Counted from the stretch's first letter, positions 1 through 21,628 are shown. The stretch: 64,000 bases of DNA from Cyprinodon diabolis (GCA_030533445.1 CM060064.1:27139126-27203125); one strand, 5' to 3'. A program made the numbers and translations. The notes: a model not told the origin generated them from the sequence alone.

Positions 1-623
1 TCAGGCTTTATAGAGTAGCCCAAGAAGTTTTTCCTAGTTTTATTCAGTTTTAAATGTTTATTTTTACTACTCTATCTTCAGAAAACATCTAGCCAGCAAG
101 TTGGGATCTTAATAAAAGTTTTGACTGATTTGAATGGGAATCATTGTTTAAGTCAAACTTGTAATGGAGCATAATGTTAAGTCTGCACTTTGGATTCTTT
201 TCTTTTGATGTAAAAATACTTTAAACTTGACCAAAAATATTACATTACACAAAATATGTGATTTATAGCAAAATCAAGTTAACTTTATTTAGAGCAGAAA
301 AGTTTCAATATTATAATGTAATATTATAATCAATTTTCTATTTTAGAATTTTTTTAGTGATTTGAAACATTTTTATTTTTATCCATGGACTCGTAACACA
401 TTAAAAAACCTAACGTACAACATTTAGTTAGTTTTCAAGTGAACCCCTTTCCTTCAAAGATTGTTATCGCTTCTGTAATTCTGCCTTTTACTGAGTAATG
501 CTTGCAAAATAACCATCTGACGTTAGCTGTAACACTGCTTTCCTTTATGGTTCATACACCCTTATATTTTTACTAAGTACATTAGCAGCTCCTTCATTAT
601 GCATTTTTTTTCCTGTCCTGCAG

Positions 624-3600
624 CTTTTGCAGAGTTTTAAGATCATGGACTACAGCTTGTTGATGGGAATCCACAACATGGACCAAGCAAGTCGAGAGCG
701 GGAGCGTAGTGGAGGCAATTCAAGTGACAGCATTGCATTGGAGGGCCCGGTAACTCCGGATCAGCGTCGCCCCCTAGCTCAGAAAAGTTTGTACTGCACA
801 GCCATGGAGTCCATCCAGGGGGAAGCACGAGGAAAGGGATCTCTGGATTCGGAAGACCAGTAGGTGGACCTACTGCCAGAGTCTGAGCTTCTAGTTTATT
901 TTTTAGTAAGGTCTACTGTTGTGAAATGATGAAATACACTATTTTGACCCTGACTTTCCAGTGTGGGAGGTATTCCAGCCCGCAACGCTAAAGGGGAAAG
1001 GTTGCTGATCTACATTGGCATCATTGACATTCTTCAGTCCTACAGGTAAGTGTTGGATTCCTTTAAAATGTCCATAATATTTATTTACAAGATTAACAAA
1101 CATACGTTTAATTGACATGTCGTAAATGTCATTTAGGTTTATTAAGAAACTGGAACACTCCTGGAAAGCACTGGTCCATGATGGGGTAAGAGCATAGATA
1201 TGATATAATGCAACTAAAGAGTTGGAGGAAGTGTGCAAAGTAAATGTATCAATTATAAGCATTTTATTAAGTACAGTTATATTCATCTATTAATGTGTAA
1301 AATGTTCTTTTATTTTTATCTTCTTAATCATAAGGAAGAATCTGGAGAGTTTCATATATTTTATTTACACATAAAGTTCTTGGAAATGCCGAAAAAAAGA
1401 AAAAAAAGAAATAGAATCTGAGGTCTACTTGCCAACAATGCAAGCAGGTAAAAAAAATGTATATAAACAAAAATGCTAACACTCCACTCTAAAAGCTATT
1501 ATGAAGGTGAAAGGTTAAGCTTTATGACTGTGTTACTGACTATTTAAGATATTCATAAATTTGGTTAAAGGTAAAGTTGTTTATCAAATGTTCATTGGTC
1601 TCTTAGGAGGTTCAGGAATGGTGATTTACTGAATTGATTTTTTTGTAATAACTGATTTTAATCTGAGAGGGATAGGAAGGGAAAATCCCTTTAGATTTGT
1701 CATGACAGGATAGAACAGGAAGCTATTGCTTCTCTGTGTTATAAATTCAGGCTAACACAAACAGTTGTTGTAGCTTAACCTTTAATGGTAACCAGACCTG
1801 GCTCTAAGCCCACTGGGCAAGGCTTGTTAATGGCTTCATTGGCTCTATGTTAATCTATCTGACTCTGGAAACCGGATTAGCTCTCCACAGCAAGGGGTTA
1901 TCAATAAGTATTTTGGTAAATAGTATATGCTGTCCTATAAAACTTAAACTGCATGCTTTAGACAACAGAGACAAAATAGTTGAAACTATTATTGCAGTAA
2001 CAATAATTTTCTCATGACTGGGTGTCTGGATATTCCAAGTTTCTAATAGGTTATAGTTTTCACTGAAAAACATCTGGTTCACATGTCACATTCTAGATAA
2101 ATCAGTGGTGAAGTTTAGGAGTGGTTATGGGTTGTAAAAAAAGCTGGTTCAATTAGGAAATACAATCATTTCTATGAAGAGAATTTTGGTCCTGCATAGA
2201 AAAGCATCCAGACCAAACTATCTGCTTAAAACTTACAAAGGTTATTAAAAGATTAATGTCTTGAATTTTCAGTGATGCAGCCTGTGTGGAATGAGAGCTT
2301 ATTTGGACTACACCTAAAATGTCCTTTAAGAGCATTTTAAAAAGTCCAATTAGATATTTTCATTTGCATTTTGGTTTTCCATCTTCCTTTTCCAGGACAC
2401 CGTTTCAGTTCACAGACCTGGTTTCTACGCGGAGCGTTTCCAGCAGTTCATGTGCAACACAGTTTTCAAGAAAATTCCACGTAAGCTTGCATATGTTTGA
2501 GCTTTATTTGACCAAAGCTTGGCTGTTGCTGTGTATATATTGATCCTTAATTTTGTGGCATATGCTCCCTCAGTTAAGCCGTCACCCTCTAAGAAGAGTC
2601 GTGGAGGGGGTCAAGGAGGGCTTAGAAGAGCCCCCACTTTAGGGGGTCCCACTCCGCTCACCCACGCAGCAGGACAGTCTGCAGAGGGCTCCAGACTGGG
2701 ATATCACAGCCATTTTAAAAGCACAGAATCAGAGGCTGACACCAGTAAGACCTCAGGAATTATTAAGTTGCTCCATGCTCCCCTGTATCTACCCAAACAC
2801 TTTCATTTATATCCATTTTCACTCAGAGGACACTGGTTTTCCTTCTGTTGTTAGGTGTTCAGCAAGACAAACCAGACCTGGTTCCTAGGACGCCCCCACC
2901 TGCAGACCACCCTGCTGATGCTGAGGCCAATCTGTCCACCTCTTCACTAGGCAGCGCAGGAGAAGGTTCCACCTCTCCTCCACTACGGTAAAATATTGTC
3001 ACCATAGTTGGATTTTCACATTGTTGTAAACGGTTCCAATGTGACTTTGACTTTTCTTCGCAGCTCCGTTGGAGTAGAAGTGCACAAATCAGCAAACACA
3101 GACCACGACCAGGGAATGTCCCCCAGGTACACAAAGTTTTTTAACTTGATCCTTTTTGTTTCTGTTTTAGAAAAAGAAATCCGTGCCATAATTCAAAGGG
3201 AAAGGAAGAGCTGTAATTCCTGCCACATTTATTGGCACCACCTGCTAAAAAAAAATGTGTAAAAACCTAAATATAAAGGAATCTTTTATTGTAGCATTAT
3301 CCCGCTTACCTTGCAAGCGACAGGAATTTGCACAAATTTAGTGTCGATGCAGAAATCTTTCGGACCAATGAAAGACAGAGGTACCAGAGGTAGAAGGCTT
3401 AAGCAAAACCAAGATGGCTGCCAGTTTTAGCTGGAATGATCTATTATTTCCTTTTGAAAAAACAGCAGAAAATGACTTTTTTGCCTTTTTGGATGGAAAG
3501 ATGTTTGAACGTTCCTCCTGACTGGGTTTGATAAGGTTTTGATTTATCAGTTAACTGCTAGTTGTGAAACAAATCAAGAATGTGATACGGTTGCTGTGAT

Positions 3601-4949
3601 AGGCTAAAAGCTCGACACAGAAGGCAGATGTCACTTGATTTACCCAATCAACTCAAAGAATTGTTCTGAAAGACCCTCTCTTTTGTGAACGCTTTCCACA
3701 GGAGGCTTTCCAGGAAAATGCTGTGTAGAATTCAAATTGAATTCTACACGGTATCCATCTGGCTAATGCCTCGTTATATAATCACATCTAAACAAGGGTA
3801 CAATTATTAGATGTGGAATAGTCCCACTTTAACACAACTATCACCACCACTTACTCAAACCTTCATAAAATAATGCCTATTGTTCTCCTTTAACATCTCA
3901 AAAGTTTGGAGAATATAATGAGATATAATAATGTCTGACATATAATGTCTGATGAGCAAATTTTTTCTGTCATTTTATCTCTTGACAACCTTTCAGAGTC
4001 CAGAGTCCACAAGGCCATTCAGAGTCCAGAGTCTTGTAATCTTGTCTCTTCAGCCCACTTAAATAATGGCTAGGATTTAATTCTAATGAGATGGCCATAT
4101 AACAAGATAAATCCTGTGTCCTTCAACCCTTTCTATGTGGATTTCACCCTGTATTGTGGGGCTTTATCACAGAGTCCTAATTATTATCCATTTCACAATA
4201 AAAAAATCAAAATCAGAAAAATCCTCCAGATTTCCATTTAAGATGCCTTATATTTACAAAAGAACTTGTTGCAATGCTCTCTAAGCAGATTTCCATGTTA
4301 TTGGAGAAGAAACACACCCACAGCAACACATATCTTTCCCCGTACGTCAAAATATAGAGAGAAACCTGATTGATAGATAGATGGTTGTGTCACTTGCTTG
4401 AACCCTCTTGTAATTCCACCCACAACACTTTGGTCCACTTTCACACTAAATTTTAAACACAAGCAAAAGAACTAAGTAAGTATTTTTTGTTTTCGGTGAT
4501 CTTAACCCAGTTGAACAGAAACTGCTCAATTTAGAAATCTTCTGGTACAAAATTACTTTTCCTCCCATTGAACAAATGTATTCTAATGATATGCTAGTTT
4601 TTTTTTTTTTTTTTTTTCAGTGTGAGATTATGCTACTCTAATTAAATTTGTTGCCGTGGTTGCAGTTGCTGGTAATTAAAGAGAAAAAGACTTTTTGTTT
4701 TCCCATCTGCAGCACACCTGTACACTGCCTGCTGACATCAATTTAAAGCCACTGTCTAGTAAAGGGTTAATACTGTCTTTTCTTTTCTTTTTTTTTTTCA
4801 CTTGCCTGTTTGAGTCATTTCACCTCATTAATCACATTCTTTGTTCCAGTTTGGGGGCGGAAGGCGCCGCTGATAACTCAACCAACCTGTCTGGAAACGA
4901 GGAGGTAGTTTCTCTCTCTGACATCGTCCCAGAGACTAACATCTGCTTT
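624..4949 (+). CDS. pip5k1a: Phosphatidylinositol-4-phosphate 5-kinase type I (alpha-like), 3' part
   Basis: The enzyme phosphorylates PI4P at the 5-OH to make PI(4,5)P2 at the plasma membrane and in the nucleus. The window holds only the C-terminal half; upstream exons lie outside. Phase-consistent coding exons are 624-859, 962-1045, 1137-1185, 2396-2480, 2574-2744, 2855-2987, 3064-3126 and 4850-4949. The first exon has the conserved kinase-core motif [14 protein letters not shown]. Exons 2-4 give [18 protein letters not shown] and then the activation/specificity loop, [20 protein letters not shown] followed by RPGFYAERF, which defines type I PIP kinases. Exons from 2574 on encode a Ser/Pro-rich, poorly conserved tail (LKPSPSKK at its start). 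The alpha paralog is inferred from synteny with psmd4 and znf687. The last exon found ends at a strong donor after NICF (4949), and the terminal exon was not identified. Confidence 0.9.
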
Positions 4950-7900
4950 GTAAGTCTAAGCCAACATTTTCCACCTTTTCTTTTTTTTTTCTTAAAGCAG
5001 TGATATTTTCTGAACAGAAAACTAAAAACAATTTATATTTAACAGTAAAAAAAAAAAAGAAACCTGGGCCACATCTATGAAGATGAGGCACTTCTGGAAC
5101 CGATGAGGTGGTTGAAAGTAAGAGCAACGTAAATGAAAGTCCTCCCTCCAAGACGACCCCTTCATAGGTCCTGTGTTTCCCAGTCACCCCTCAGCATAGA
5201 CAAGAGCTGCTCCGTCAACCAGGAGAAGAGAGATGAAAAGAAATGAAAGACTAGGCTTCTGACTACGAGCCGTCATCTGTCACTAGCTCCATTACAGCTG
5301 CAGCAGATATCTTCCTCATTGTGCGTATTGAAATGAGGCAAGTCCTGTCCATCATCCAGAGGATGAAGAGATGCGATTTTGCAGATAATTCAACAGAAGC
5401 ACACTGAGCTCAGAGCTCACATAAAGGGCAAACCTGCACGGCTGCAGTTTGATTCCAGCCCCTGTACCTCTGGTCAGTAGAGACACTCTAAACTGACCAT
5501 AGAAATAATTTGAATCAACAACTGCTGCTCGGATCCACAATCACATTTATTTCTTCCCTATTGTCATCTGTGTACAGTATTTGGAATCAGATTTAGAAGG
5601 TCGAGCGGATCGAACAAAACCCCAGGACATTTTTGTTTCCCATTTTGAATTGTTGTAGTACCCTCAGTGGTACAAGCTAGACCTTTGCCACTGATGAATG
5701 TATTTCTACGTTCCTCTGAAGCAGAAAGTGTCTTATTAAAACAAACACCCACATTTCTACCGCCCTTAAAATCCGTCCCCTGCTAATGTGGCCACGTATG
5801 CTGAAGTCTGAGTACAGAACAGAGCGATCGCAGCTTTGCTGGATAGTAAATGCTGGTAAAGTAAGTGTCTTTTAAATATTGTAGTATTTTTAAGTTATTG
5901 TCTGTGCCTTGTGTGTTTTTCTTTGACTTTTTTAAATGTATAGCTGACATTGGTGAAGGTTAGTGCTGCAGTTGCACATAGAACCTGCCTTATCACTACT
6001 GCTGATGTTCATCAAACTGCCATTTATACAGTATATCCTCACTAACCAGTCAGTTTTGAAGGTTTACAAGAGCTCCAGAACACTAACACCAGTTACCTGT
6101 GTGGGAGATTGTCTTCCTCCTGATTTAACAGTAATTTGTTTCTACTGGTTATGGAAACTAACACCTGAGGCTTTGACCAATGTTACTAACCATGACTTTA
6201 AAGCAATCGCTTAAATCTTTTGAAATTAGGTTTCCTTGAAAGGTTATCTGCGGTAAATATCTTACCTGCAGTGAACAACTGGATTAAACCACCTTCAGAT
6301 TAGTTGGTCCTGTATGTTGAAAGGCCAAATAGGTTTTTTGTCAAATTTCTTCAAACAGCTACTATCTAAATGTCCTTAAAAGCACATTTTGAATGCAGGA
6401 TTGTTTTTATTTAGTTGCTTATTTATTATTTCTCTGTCAGGGTCTAATGGAAATAATTTCATGGGAGATTGCAGAGCAGTTTGAATAGATTGTGTATTTT
6501 GAGGATTATGATTGTGTCATATTTCTAGCTCTGTTAACTTTAAACTCTAATCAGTTATTGTCAGCTGAGAATAGAGGGAGGATAACTCATCCTACCTTAA
6601 ACTGTATTTAAGGGCTTGAAACCCACAAAAATAATCCCAGCTCTCTGGACAAATTTTAAATTAAATAAATTGGTAGAATATTTCACATACAGTATACATT
6701 GTATAAATGTAGGTATATAACTGGGGATAAGTACAACCACTTAACAGTGGCATAGTGCTTTCAAAAAAATGCTACTAAACTTGTTGATTTTTTCACTTTA
6801 AAATTAGGAAGTAAAGGTTTGTTAGATACTTGCATCTTTTAACCTTAAGGATACTTTATCTGCCTTTAAATCACAGTTTATCTTTTGGTGTAGGAAGCCT
6901 GTGCCCTACATTTGGCCAATTTCTACCACTACAACACAAGCACACACAAGAAACCGTAAGCGCAAAATAGGAAAGATGGAGTTCCGGGTCTTATAGCGTC
7001 TTCGGCCGCAGCTATAACCTTTTAAACAAACCTCATCTCTAAATCTATCAGAATAAGGTGTTTTTAAAAGTCTTGGTTTTTCTTTACATAATTTTCAGTT
7101 GTCTTTATTATTAAGAGCATAAAAAAAGCTGCTGAGGTAGGTGGCACACGTTTTTAGAGGGGATTTCTGATAAAGGACATTAGATGTACTACCTAGTGAT
7201 TGTAGCAAAACGTGAAAATCATCTCATGTCATGTCAATGTTTAAAGTGTGTGTTCTATGCAGCAGACAGAGCAGGAGAAACAAATGAAGAGAAAACAGCC
7301 ATGATCATACATGAGTACAGTTGAGTGAATGGAGCTTTTTTTTCTCCACCGCACCAAAGAAAGAGGCAGAGTGGATATATTAAGAGTGCGCCTGAGTACA
7401 AGAGGAAGTGATGAACTGCTTCTCTGATTTATTTAAAATTGTAATAACACAGTGAACCTGTTTTTGTAAAGATTTATTATAAAACTGGGTTTTTGTTTTG
7501 TCCTGAACCATTTCGTGAGGGAAAGTCGGCTTCCTTTTTGAGTCCTGTTTATTTTTGAGCAGGTTTTTTTTAACATACAGTTGAATTTACAGTTCAAGTC
7601 ATTTCAAACAAAAACTACACATTCCTGTACAGCTTTCATGTGTGGTAGCACATTGGGACTTGCTATTTCCCACCATTGTGTTCCATGTTGATGTTTTTTT
7701 TTAGTATTTATGCTGAGAGGTTAAGTAGGAATCATTTAAAACACATTTGATCGGCTGTGTAGGACAGCCAACTAAATAACACTCAAATGTCTGATTCAGA
7801 TCTTACAAAGTTCAGATTTTTGTTTTCCACAACTGTTTAATGTGTTTGTTTTTACAGTTCCTTTAATTCTGTAATAGTTTTGAGATGAAGACCAGGTCTG

Positions 7901-9290
7901 AGATTTTCTACTACACTATGGCACAATAGAAAAATCCTTGGGTGCTTTGAGGATGCAGGCGGGTTTAGACACTACGAAGCTAAAGAAATTCAATACAAAC
8001 CTCAGTCTGCCACCTCTCAGCCCTCTGAAGTCTATTTATTATTACCATTGATTGCTGTAGGCTGAGATGATGAAAGGTTATTTACTTTTGATGATTGTAA
8101 AATGACTGAAGGGTGTCTGAAACTATAGCTCTCGATGCTTATAAAGGGGGACTTTTGACAATTTCATATTTTCTATTTCATGGTTAGATTGTGAAATGAT
8201 GGCGATATTCCCTTCATGATGTTTCTGGCTCTTCCATTGTTTTTCTACATGAATGTTTCAAATGGCTTACGAGCCAGTGTTGCTGGTTGTCCTATATGCT
8301 TCAATGACTATATTTTTACGGTGTATAAATGTGTATATGTACATAAAAGTCACGGAAATGCCTTCTCGTACAACATGAACTGCCTGTTTCTCTTGCCATC
8401 TTTCAGTTACAGTTTGTGGTGGTGATGTTTTTATGTCTGATTTAAAGGATTAAAGGTATTTTCTAAATCTGTACTTGGCTTTGATTGTTCATTTTATTTA
8501 GACATGTTTTCTTACGACATCTTAATTTAAGCTTAGATATTTGGGTGTTAAATGTGTTTGACATGGTTACATAACTGTAGTTTCCTCCTCCACAAAAATG
8601 TTTTCTGTGATAAACTCCAGGCTCTCCAGCTGTCCATTATTAATCTTGAAGCTGCAGGAAAGGTGGATCCAAAGAGTCAAATGGCCAACATGGAAAACCT
8701 GTATAAATGCTTTGGTTTTTTTGTGGGGGTACTTCAAATGTATTAATTACTGTTAAGCATTTGAGTTACACGAGCCAAAACATTTTTCTCTATGTAAAAG
8801 GATTTTTTTTTATTTTTTGGGGTAAAAAAATACATAATATCTTTATCAGTCCTTATCTATTAACTAATGGAAAATATGACAAATGTAATTAATACTGATA
8901 GAATAAACAAAAGCCTAAAACAGCCTATAAACAATGCTGAATATGCAAACAGTGGATATGTGTGTCAGGTTTTATGCAAGTAGCGCTTTTGGATTTACGC
9001 TACAGTTTTTGCTTTTTAGAGCAAATTAGCTAAATCACATTCCAAATATCTAAATAGTATGTAAATTAGAAGGTGCATATTTCCACTAACTAAACACTCT
9101 CCAAAAGTTCCTTTAAAATACTTGGTATGTATCAACCCGCAGTAGTGGAGCCAATAAGACATGTTTGCAACTTTAAGACTGGAACAAGGAACTAGCACAG
9201 TGTGGAAAAATACATTTTTATCTAAATCAAGCTGTTCTTTTCAGAATTATTAATTTATAATTTATTTACAGACAGAATCAGCAATTGAAC
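4950..9290 (+). other. pip5k1a 3' intron/3' UTR region, no other gene seen
   Basis: AT-rich sequence after the last recognised pip5k1a exon. No conserved protein segment was found. A possible terminal exon follows the TTTGGTGTAG acceptor near 6893, adding about 22 codons before a TAA near 6958, but the peptide resembles nothing I know. An AATAAA at about 8901 could be the final polyadenylation signal. The sequence is probably mostly 3' UTR or terminal intron. Confidence 0.4.
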
Positions 9291-9299
9291 AAATTATTC

Positions 9300-9400
9300 A
9301 TAGAATAGAATAAAAATACCTTTATTGTCCCTCAGAGTTACAAAGAGCTATTTATGAAATAGAATTAGTCATACAGAGAAAAATTATATAATTACCCTGT

Positions 9401-9444
<44 letters not shown>

Positions 9445-9700
9445 CTGTGCAATAACCTGTTTCTCTATATTTGACACCCAGTGCAATAGCTATATGTATA
9501 AATATAAATATCCATCTATATACAGTAAATAGCCATGTAAACACCCTGGGTGATAAACCGGTATATAAATCCTGCTATAAAAAAATTTTACCTTTTTCTT
9601 CGTGTGTCACCTTCTTCCCTTTCTGACTATTTTAGCTGATGTAAAAAGTACATTTCTCCACTGTGAGATCAATAAAGTTAAACAATCAATCAATAATTAA
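9300..9700. repeat. Degenerate retroposon 3'-end-like sequence with (TA)n
   Basis: Starts with an AGAATAGAATAAAAATACC / TTTATTGTCC type segment, as seen at LINE 3' ends in fish when read on the minus strand. It contains a pure (TA)n tract at 9405-9442 and ends near GAGATCAATAAAGTT with CAATCAATCAATAA repeats. It looks like overlapping retroposon tails, family not determined. Confidence 0.4.
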
Positions 9701-9929
9701 CCAAGTGGAAAGATTAAAAAACTTAAAATTCTTTAGTCATTGTTTTTAATCAAAGAAATGCATGACTATTTCATATTTAGAAAATCCTCGCTAGGTGCAA
9801 GAAAGTTCTGAATGTCACAAGATGTTTGGTTGGAGATGAATAGGGAGCGAATCAGTTATAGAAAATATTGGTGTATGGCTCAGGAGCAAGTTGGCCTTAA
9901 TCCTTTAAATATATAGTGCTTTAAAATAT

Positions 9930-10340
9930 AAAATAGCATTGGAAGTTGAAACTGGAGAAAGAAATCAGGAAAATACAATTGTTATTAAATTACTGGGTCA
10001 GTTTGAATCATCATGCTCAAGAACCTACAACAGAAGAAACATTGCAGCCTTGCTGGAAACGGGAGAGAGCACAAATATGAAGCTTTACATCAACAGTTAT
10101 TATGACATATTCCAATATACAGATGCATCCAAACGCTCAGGTAATAGACGAGGCAGAATTTTATATTCCAGAATTTAGTGTCGAAGTAGATAAAAGAATG
10201 AATAATGAACTGTCCGCATACACCAGGACAATGCTGACAGTATCTCTAGCTTTGCCTTAAATAAAGGAAGTAAGACCACTAAGAGCGACACCTACATTTT
10301 CAGGCCCAAGTTATTCATTAACCAGTTCGGGTTAATAGTT
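9930..10340 (+). pseudogene. Decayed LINE RNase H domain fragment
   Basis: Read across frames, the plus strand gives FQYTDASKRSGN, then after a frameshift FYIPEFSVEVDKR and NNELSAYTRTMLTVSLALP. This order (YTDASK, an FYIPEF-like strand, ELSVYTAE-like, LAVSLAL-like) is the RNase H domain carried by some fish non-LTR retrotransposons of the I/Nimb type. Stops and frameshifts show it is dead. It lies between pip5k1a and psmd4. The family assignment is from memory of the motif order and is tentative. Confidence 0.6.
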
Positions 10341-11181
10341 AAGCTTTTCGGAGTGGGTAAATTGGACATTCTAATTTCTATGCAATGAGTACTGTGAAAT
10401 AATGCTTGTTGGTGTTACATATAGGAATGAAAGTAAATAAAATTACAGATAATTTTGGAAAGGATGGTGTATAAATAGTGATCCATTGACATGATGTTTA
10501 ACTTGAGAAAGTCAAGTTATTATTAAAAAACTCCTAAGTGGAGGTAGCAAAAACAATGGGAACAAAAGAGGAAAGGAAGATGGTTTTATAGAATTCAATG
10601 GAAAATAGGAGATATAAGGAAAGCAATGCCAACTATCTATAAAATCGAAGAGAAGAAGAAGGAGCAGCAGGCTTTTTGTAATACAAAAAGAAATAGGTAC
10701 AATTTCCAATTAACAGTCGCCAGGGGTTTGAACAAAAATAGTAATAATAAATAAAAAATAAAAAATAACAACTGGTATTATTATTATAAAATAGTAATAA
10801 TAATATTATTTATATTATTATAAAAATAATAATAAAAATTATAATAAACGTAAAAATAGTAATAGTGATTAAGTAAAGCTACACATAGAAGCATATAAAG
10901 GGATTACATAAATATGATGAATTTGGAGCATAGAGATAAAGTTTTAACAGCCTTTTTGTTATTGGAAACAAAAGAAGACTTCATTATTATTATTTTTTAT
11001 TTTTTCTGTGGGCGAGTCTTATTTCCTGTTTCCTTGTTTTACTTCTTATCAGATGTTAGCGGTAATGCACTTTTAACTAGTTTGCCAACCGCCAAAAAAA
11101 TATCAAAGAAGAGGAAGAAGAAGAAGACTTCATTACCCAGTTAACACATCGCGCTGACGTAGCTACGTAGACGTTTCCAAG
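10341..11181. other. Intergenic sequence and psmd4 5' flank
   Basis: Very AT-rich stretch with (TAA)n-like simple sequence around 10735-10870. The last 60 bases before the psmd4 ATG are less AT-rich and contain a TGACGTAGCTACGTAGACG palindrome-like element (about 11155), compatible with a core promoter containing a CRE-like half site. The transcription start is not visible from sequence alone. Confidence 0.35.
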
Positions 11182-19084
<7,903 letters not shown>

Positions 19085-19379
19085 GCTGTAAAATAAAAAG
19101 GAGTTACTATACTGTGTGACAAGACATCTGAAAGTTGCTCTGCATGATTTCCACTTATATTGCGTGTAAACCCAGCCTTTTTTTTCTGTATAAAATATTA
19201 AGTCTTCATCTTTTCTGTTTCTAGTTCTGATTTTCATCTAATTTGTTTTTGTTTATTTTTCCTTTTTGTAATAAACCTCCTCACTTACATAAACCAGTTC
19301 TTTAATAAATTTACAAAACAGAGCATAGGAGTACCTTGTGGTTACTTGAACCCCAAATGTTTTTTAGAGCTGGACCAAC

Positions 19380-19760
19380 TTTATTGTATTTCATATGTAT
19401 TTTATATGTACTGAGTGTACAAAACAAACTTTTGTTGCATACAGCTTACATCAGTGTGATGATTGCAGTTGGAGTAGATAAGCTAGTAGTGATCAGAATG
19501 GCAAAAATGTAGGAGAAAAAATAAACCAGTTTAAAATGGTGCAAAAGGGCATTAATATGAAAACTTTCAGTGCAGTGCGAAGATAAATATGGTGCAAAAT
19601 GCAGTAGAACCTCTGAGTTGAGTCCTATTTAAAAGGATTATAAAGTTCTGCAAAATTGTTAGTGCAAAATTATGTGATGTAGAGTTCAGCAGTTCAACAG
19701 TCTGGTGAAATCGGGGGGGGGGGAAACTGTTGCAGAACCTGCAGGGAGAAAAGTCTGTGA
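19380..19760 (-). repeat. LINE 3'-end-like fragment
   Basis: Contains repeated GTGCAAAA phrases (TGGTGCAAAATGCAGT, GTGCAAAATTATG) followed by AGTTCAGCAGTTCAACAGTC and GAAACTGTTGCAGAACCTG. This order is also seen at 58190-58260 (GACAGTTCAGTAGTCTAATG, AAGCTGTTTCAGAATCTG), where it joins a decayed reverse transcriptase. It is therefore probably the same kind of non-LTR element in minus orientation, here cut short. It includes a (G)10 tract near 19715. Confidence 0.45.
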
Positions 19761-20637
19761 TCCAAATCTTCACCATTAAGGTAAACTGCATGAATTGGAT
19801 CTTTTTAGATTTTTTTTTTCCCTGGACAAATTCACATATGTAATTATGTCTTGAGAAGTTTGGAGCTCTCCACAGAAAGGGTTGATAAAGGAGTAGGCAG
19901 TGAGATGGGACACAGATGGGGTTCCTGGTTGTATTGAAGGAAGATGATGCTGAGGATTCTGCTCTGGTAACCCTGTGTAGTGGACTAGGGATATAAGAAA
20001 TGATTAACAAACACATTGCTGATAGGCAGTAACTCAAATTTTGGGGAAAAACTGGGAATGCCTTCAAACTAAGCTTTGGTATCTTGATCAATCAAATCTG
20101 TTTCGGGAGAGGAAAATTATTCAGCTGATCATATGTTCCTTTAATGCAGAGTATAAAAACTTACATCCACTATATAATGCATTCAGGGGGTTTTATATAA
20201 ATGCAATGCCAATTGTGATGTGATATAGTATATATGTGTAGATTGGTCAGATAATAAAAAAAGCAAAACTTGATTTATCATTGTAATCCATTAGTGCTTT
20301 ATAATTTAAAGGCTTCGACTGGTGTATGGTAAATAGTCAAGAATTTAGAGGAAACAATGTTCTTTTAACAATAGTTTTTTCCTGTTCTCTAATATTTCTT
20401 GAAAAAAAAAAAAAGTGGAAACAACCAGATGGGCTGAAAATGAACTTCTGCTTCATACATTAAAATCCTGCTTTATGAAAAAGAAAAAAAAAATTAACTC
20501 CTTTTCTTTCAGCTCTGACTGGTACCGGTATATGTCAGTGACAGGACTAACTTTTTTTTTTTTGCTATAATCTAAAGATTTTCGCAAATTTTTTTGACAA
20601 AAAAATATGGGAAGCATTAAAGATTATCAGCCAATTT

Positions 20638-21070
20638 TTCCAGTGTCCTGTTTCTCTGACTGTGACTGGCTGGATGTGCTCTCTTCATCCTCTAACATGG
20701 GAGCTGGCTCGGAGCTCGTCTGCCTGGCTGGGTGTTTTCTGGACGGGGCCGCCTTTTACAGCTGCTTTTTGCATCTTTGCTTCTGTCTCCTTGAAGCCCA
20801 GTTGGCATCAGCAGATGCCCGCTCACACTGAGCCTGGTTCTGTTGGAGGTTTCTTCTGTTCAAAGGGAGTTTTTCCTCTCCACTGTCACTAGCATGCTTA
20901 GTGTGAGGGATTGCTGAAGAGCCAATGAGTCCATGCAATCAACTGGTTTTCCTTATAGAGAAAACCTAGAATCAATTTGACTGTATGATGTGGTGAACTT
21001 TAAAGTGCCTTGAGGTGACATGTGTTGTGAATTGGGGCTATAGAAATAAACTGAATTAAATTGAAGATAG
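20638..21070 (+). mobile_element. 5'-truncated LINE/retroposon copy, same family as 53455-54405
   Basis: Shares long near-identical stretches with the copy inside il6r: TTTCTCTGACTGTGACTGGC, GGGAGCTGGCTCGGAGCT, CACACTGAGCCTGGTTCTG, AAAGGGAGTTTTTCCTCTCC and the terminal AAAGTGCCTTGAGGTGACAT. It ends with AATTGGGGCTATAGAAATAA and an (AATTGAA)-type tail, like the short-repeat tails of L2/Rex1-type fish elements. It is transcribed from the plus strand and lies between psmd4 and znf687. Confidence 0.75.
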
Positions 21071-21489
21071 CAACTTAGAGTTGCATAGTTACAAATGTAA
21101 TTATAAGTGAAATCATTAGGTAACAACAGATACAAAATACTACTGATATTAATACAAAATTATCTAATCTACAAAAAATAACCAAATCCACAATTATAAA
21201 TGATAATTCTTTTTCAAGTACAAATAATTATTGCCTCATGTTTAACCCTTTTTGAGCAAACATTGTTTCTCTTTAAATCCTAGAGTAACTAAAAAGGTAA
21301 GGTACCGTTTTAGTATATTGTATGTAAAAGTGAAATAAGATTTTAATTATTTTTGTGTTTTTATGTGTAAAGACTTGTGTTTGAATGATCTAAGACCTGC
21401 TGGAAAACATTGAAACAATTATTAAAGTACTTCCCTGCTCAATAGTACTTAATATTATCTCTTTCTATTAAAAATAAACTAAATTTTGG

Positions 21490-21628
21490 CGAAATTCAGA
21501 GCTCCATTCCGAGTCTGCGGTAGTGAGGACTGTGAAGCTTAGCGCGTGAGCGGAGCGTCGCAGAGTTTTTGACGGAAAACTGATGGGACCAACAGGAAAA
21601 GTCAGGAACCAACTTCGCAAACAGTCAG
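21490..21628 (+). other. znf687: znf687 first, mostly untranslated exon (inferred)
   Basis: GC-richer segment with AGCGCGTGAGCGGAGCGTCG, ending at a good donor, CAGTCAG then GTAGCA. The next exon starts at 22036 after TGCAG, 19 bp before the znf687 ATG. The exon carries an ATG at 21583 that opens a short upstream frame (see findings). The 5' boundary is not defined by sequence. Confidence 0.55.
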
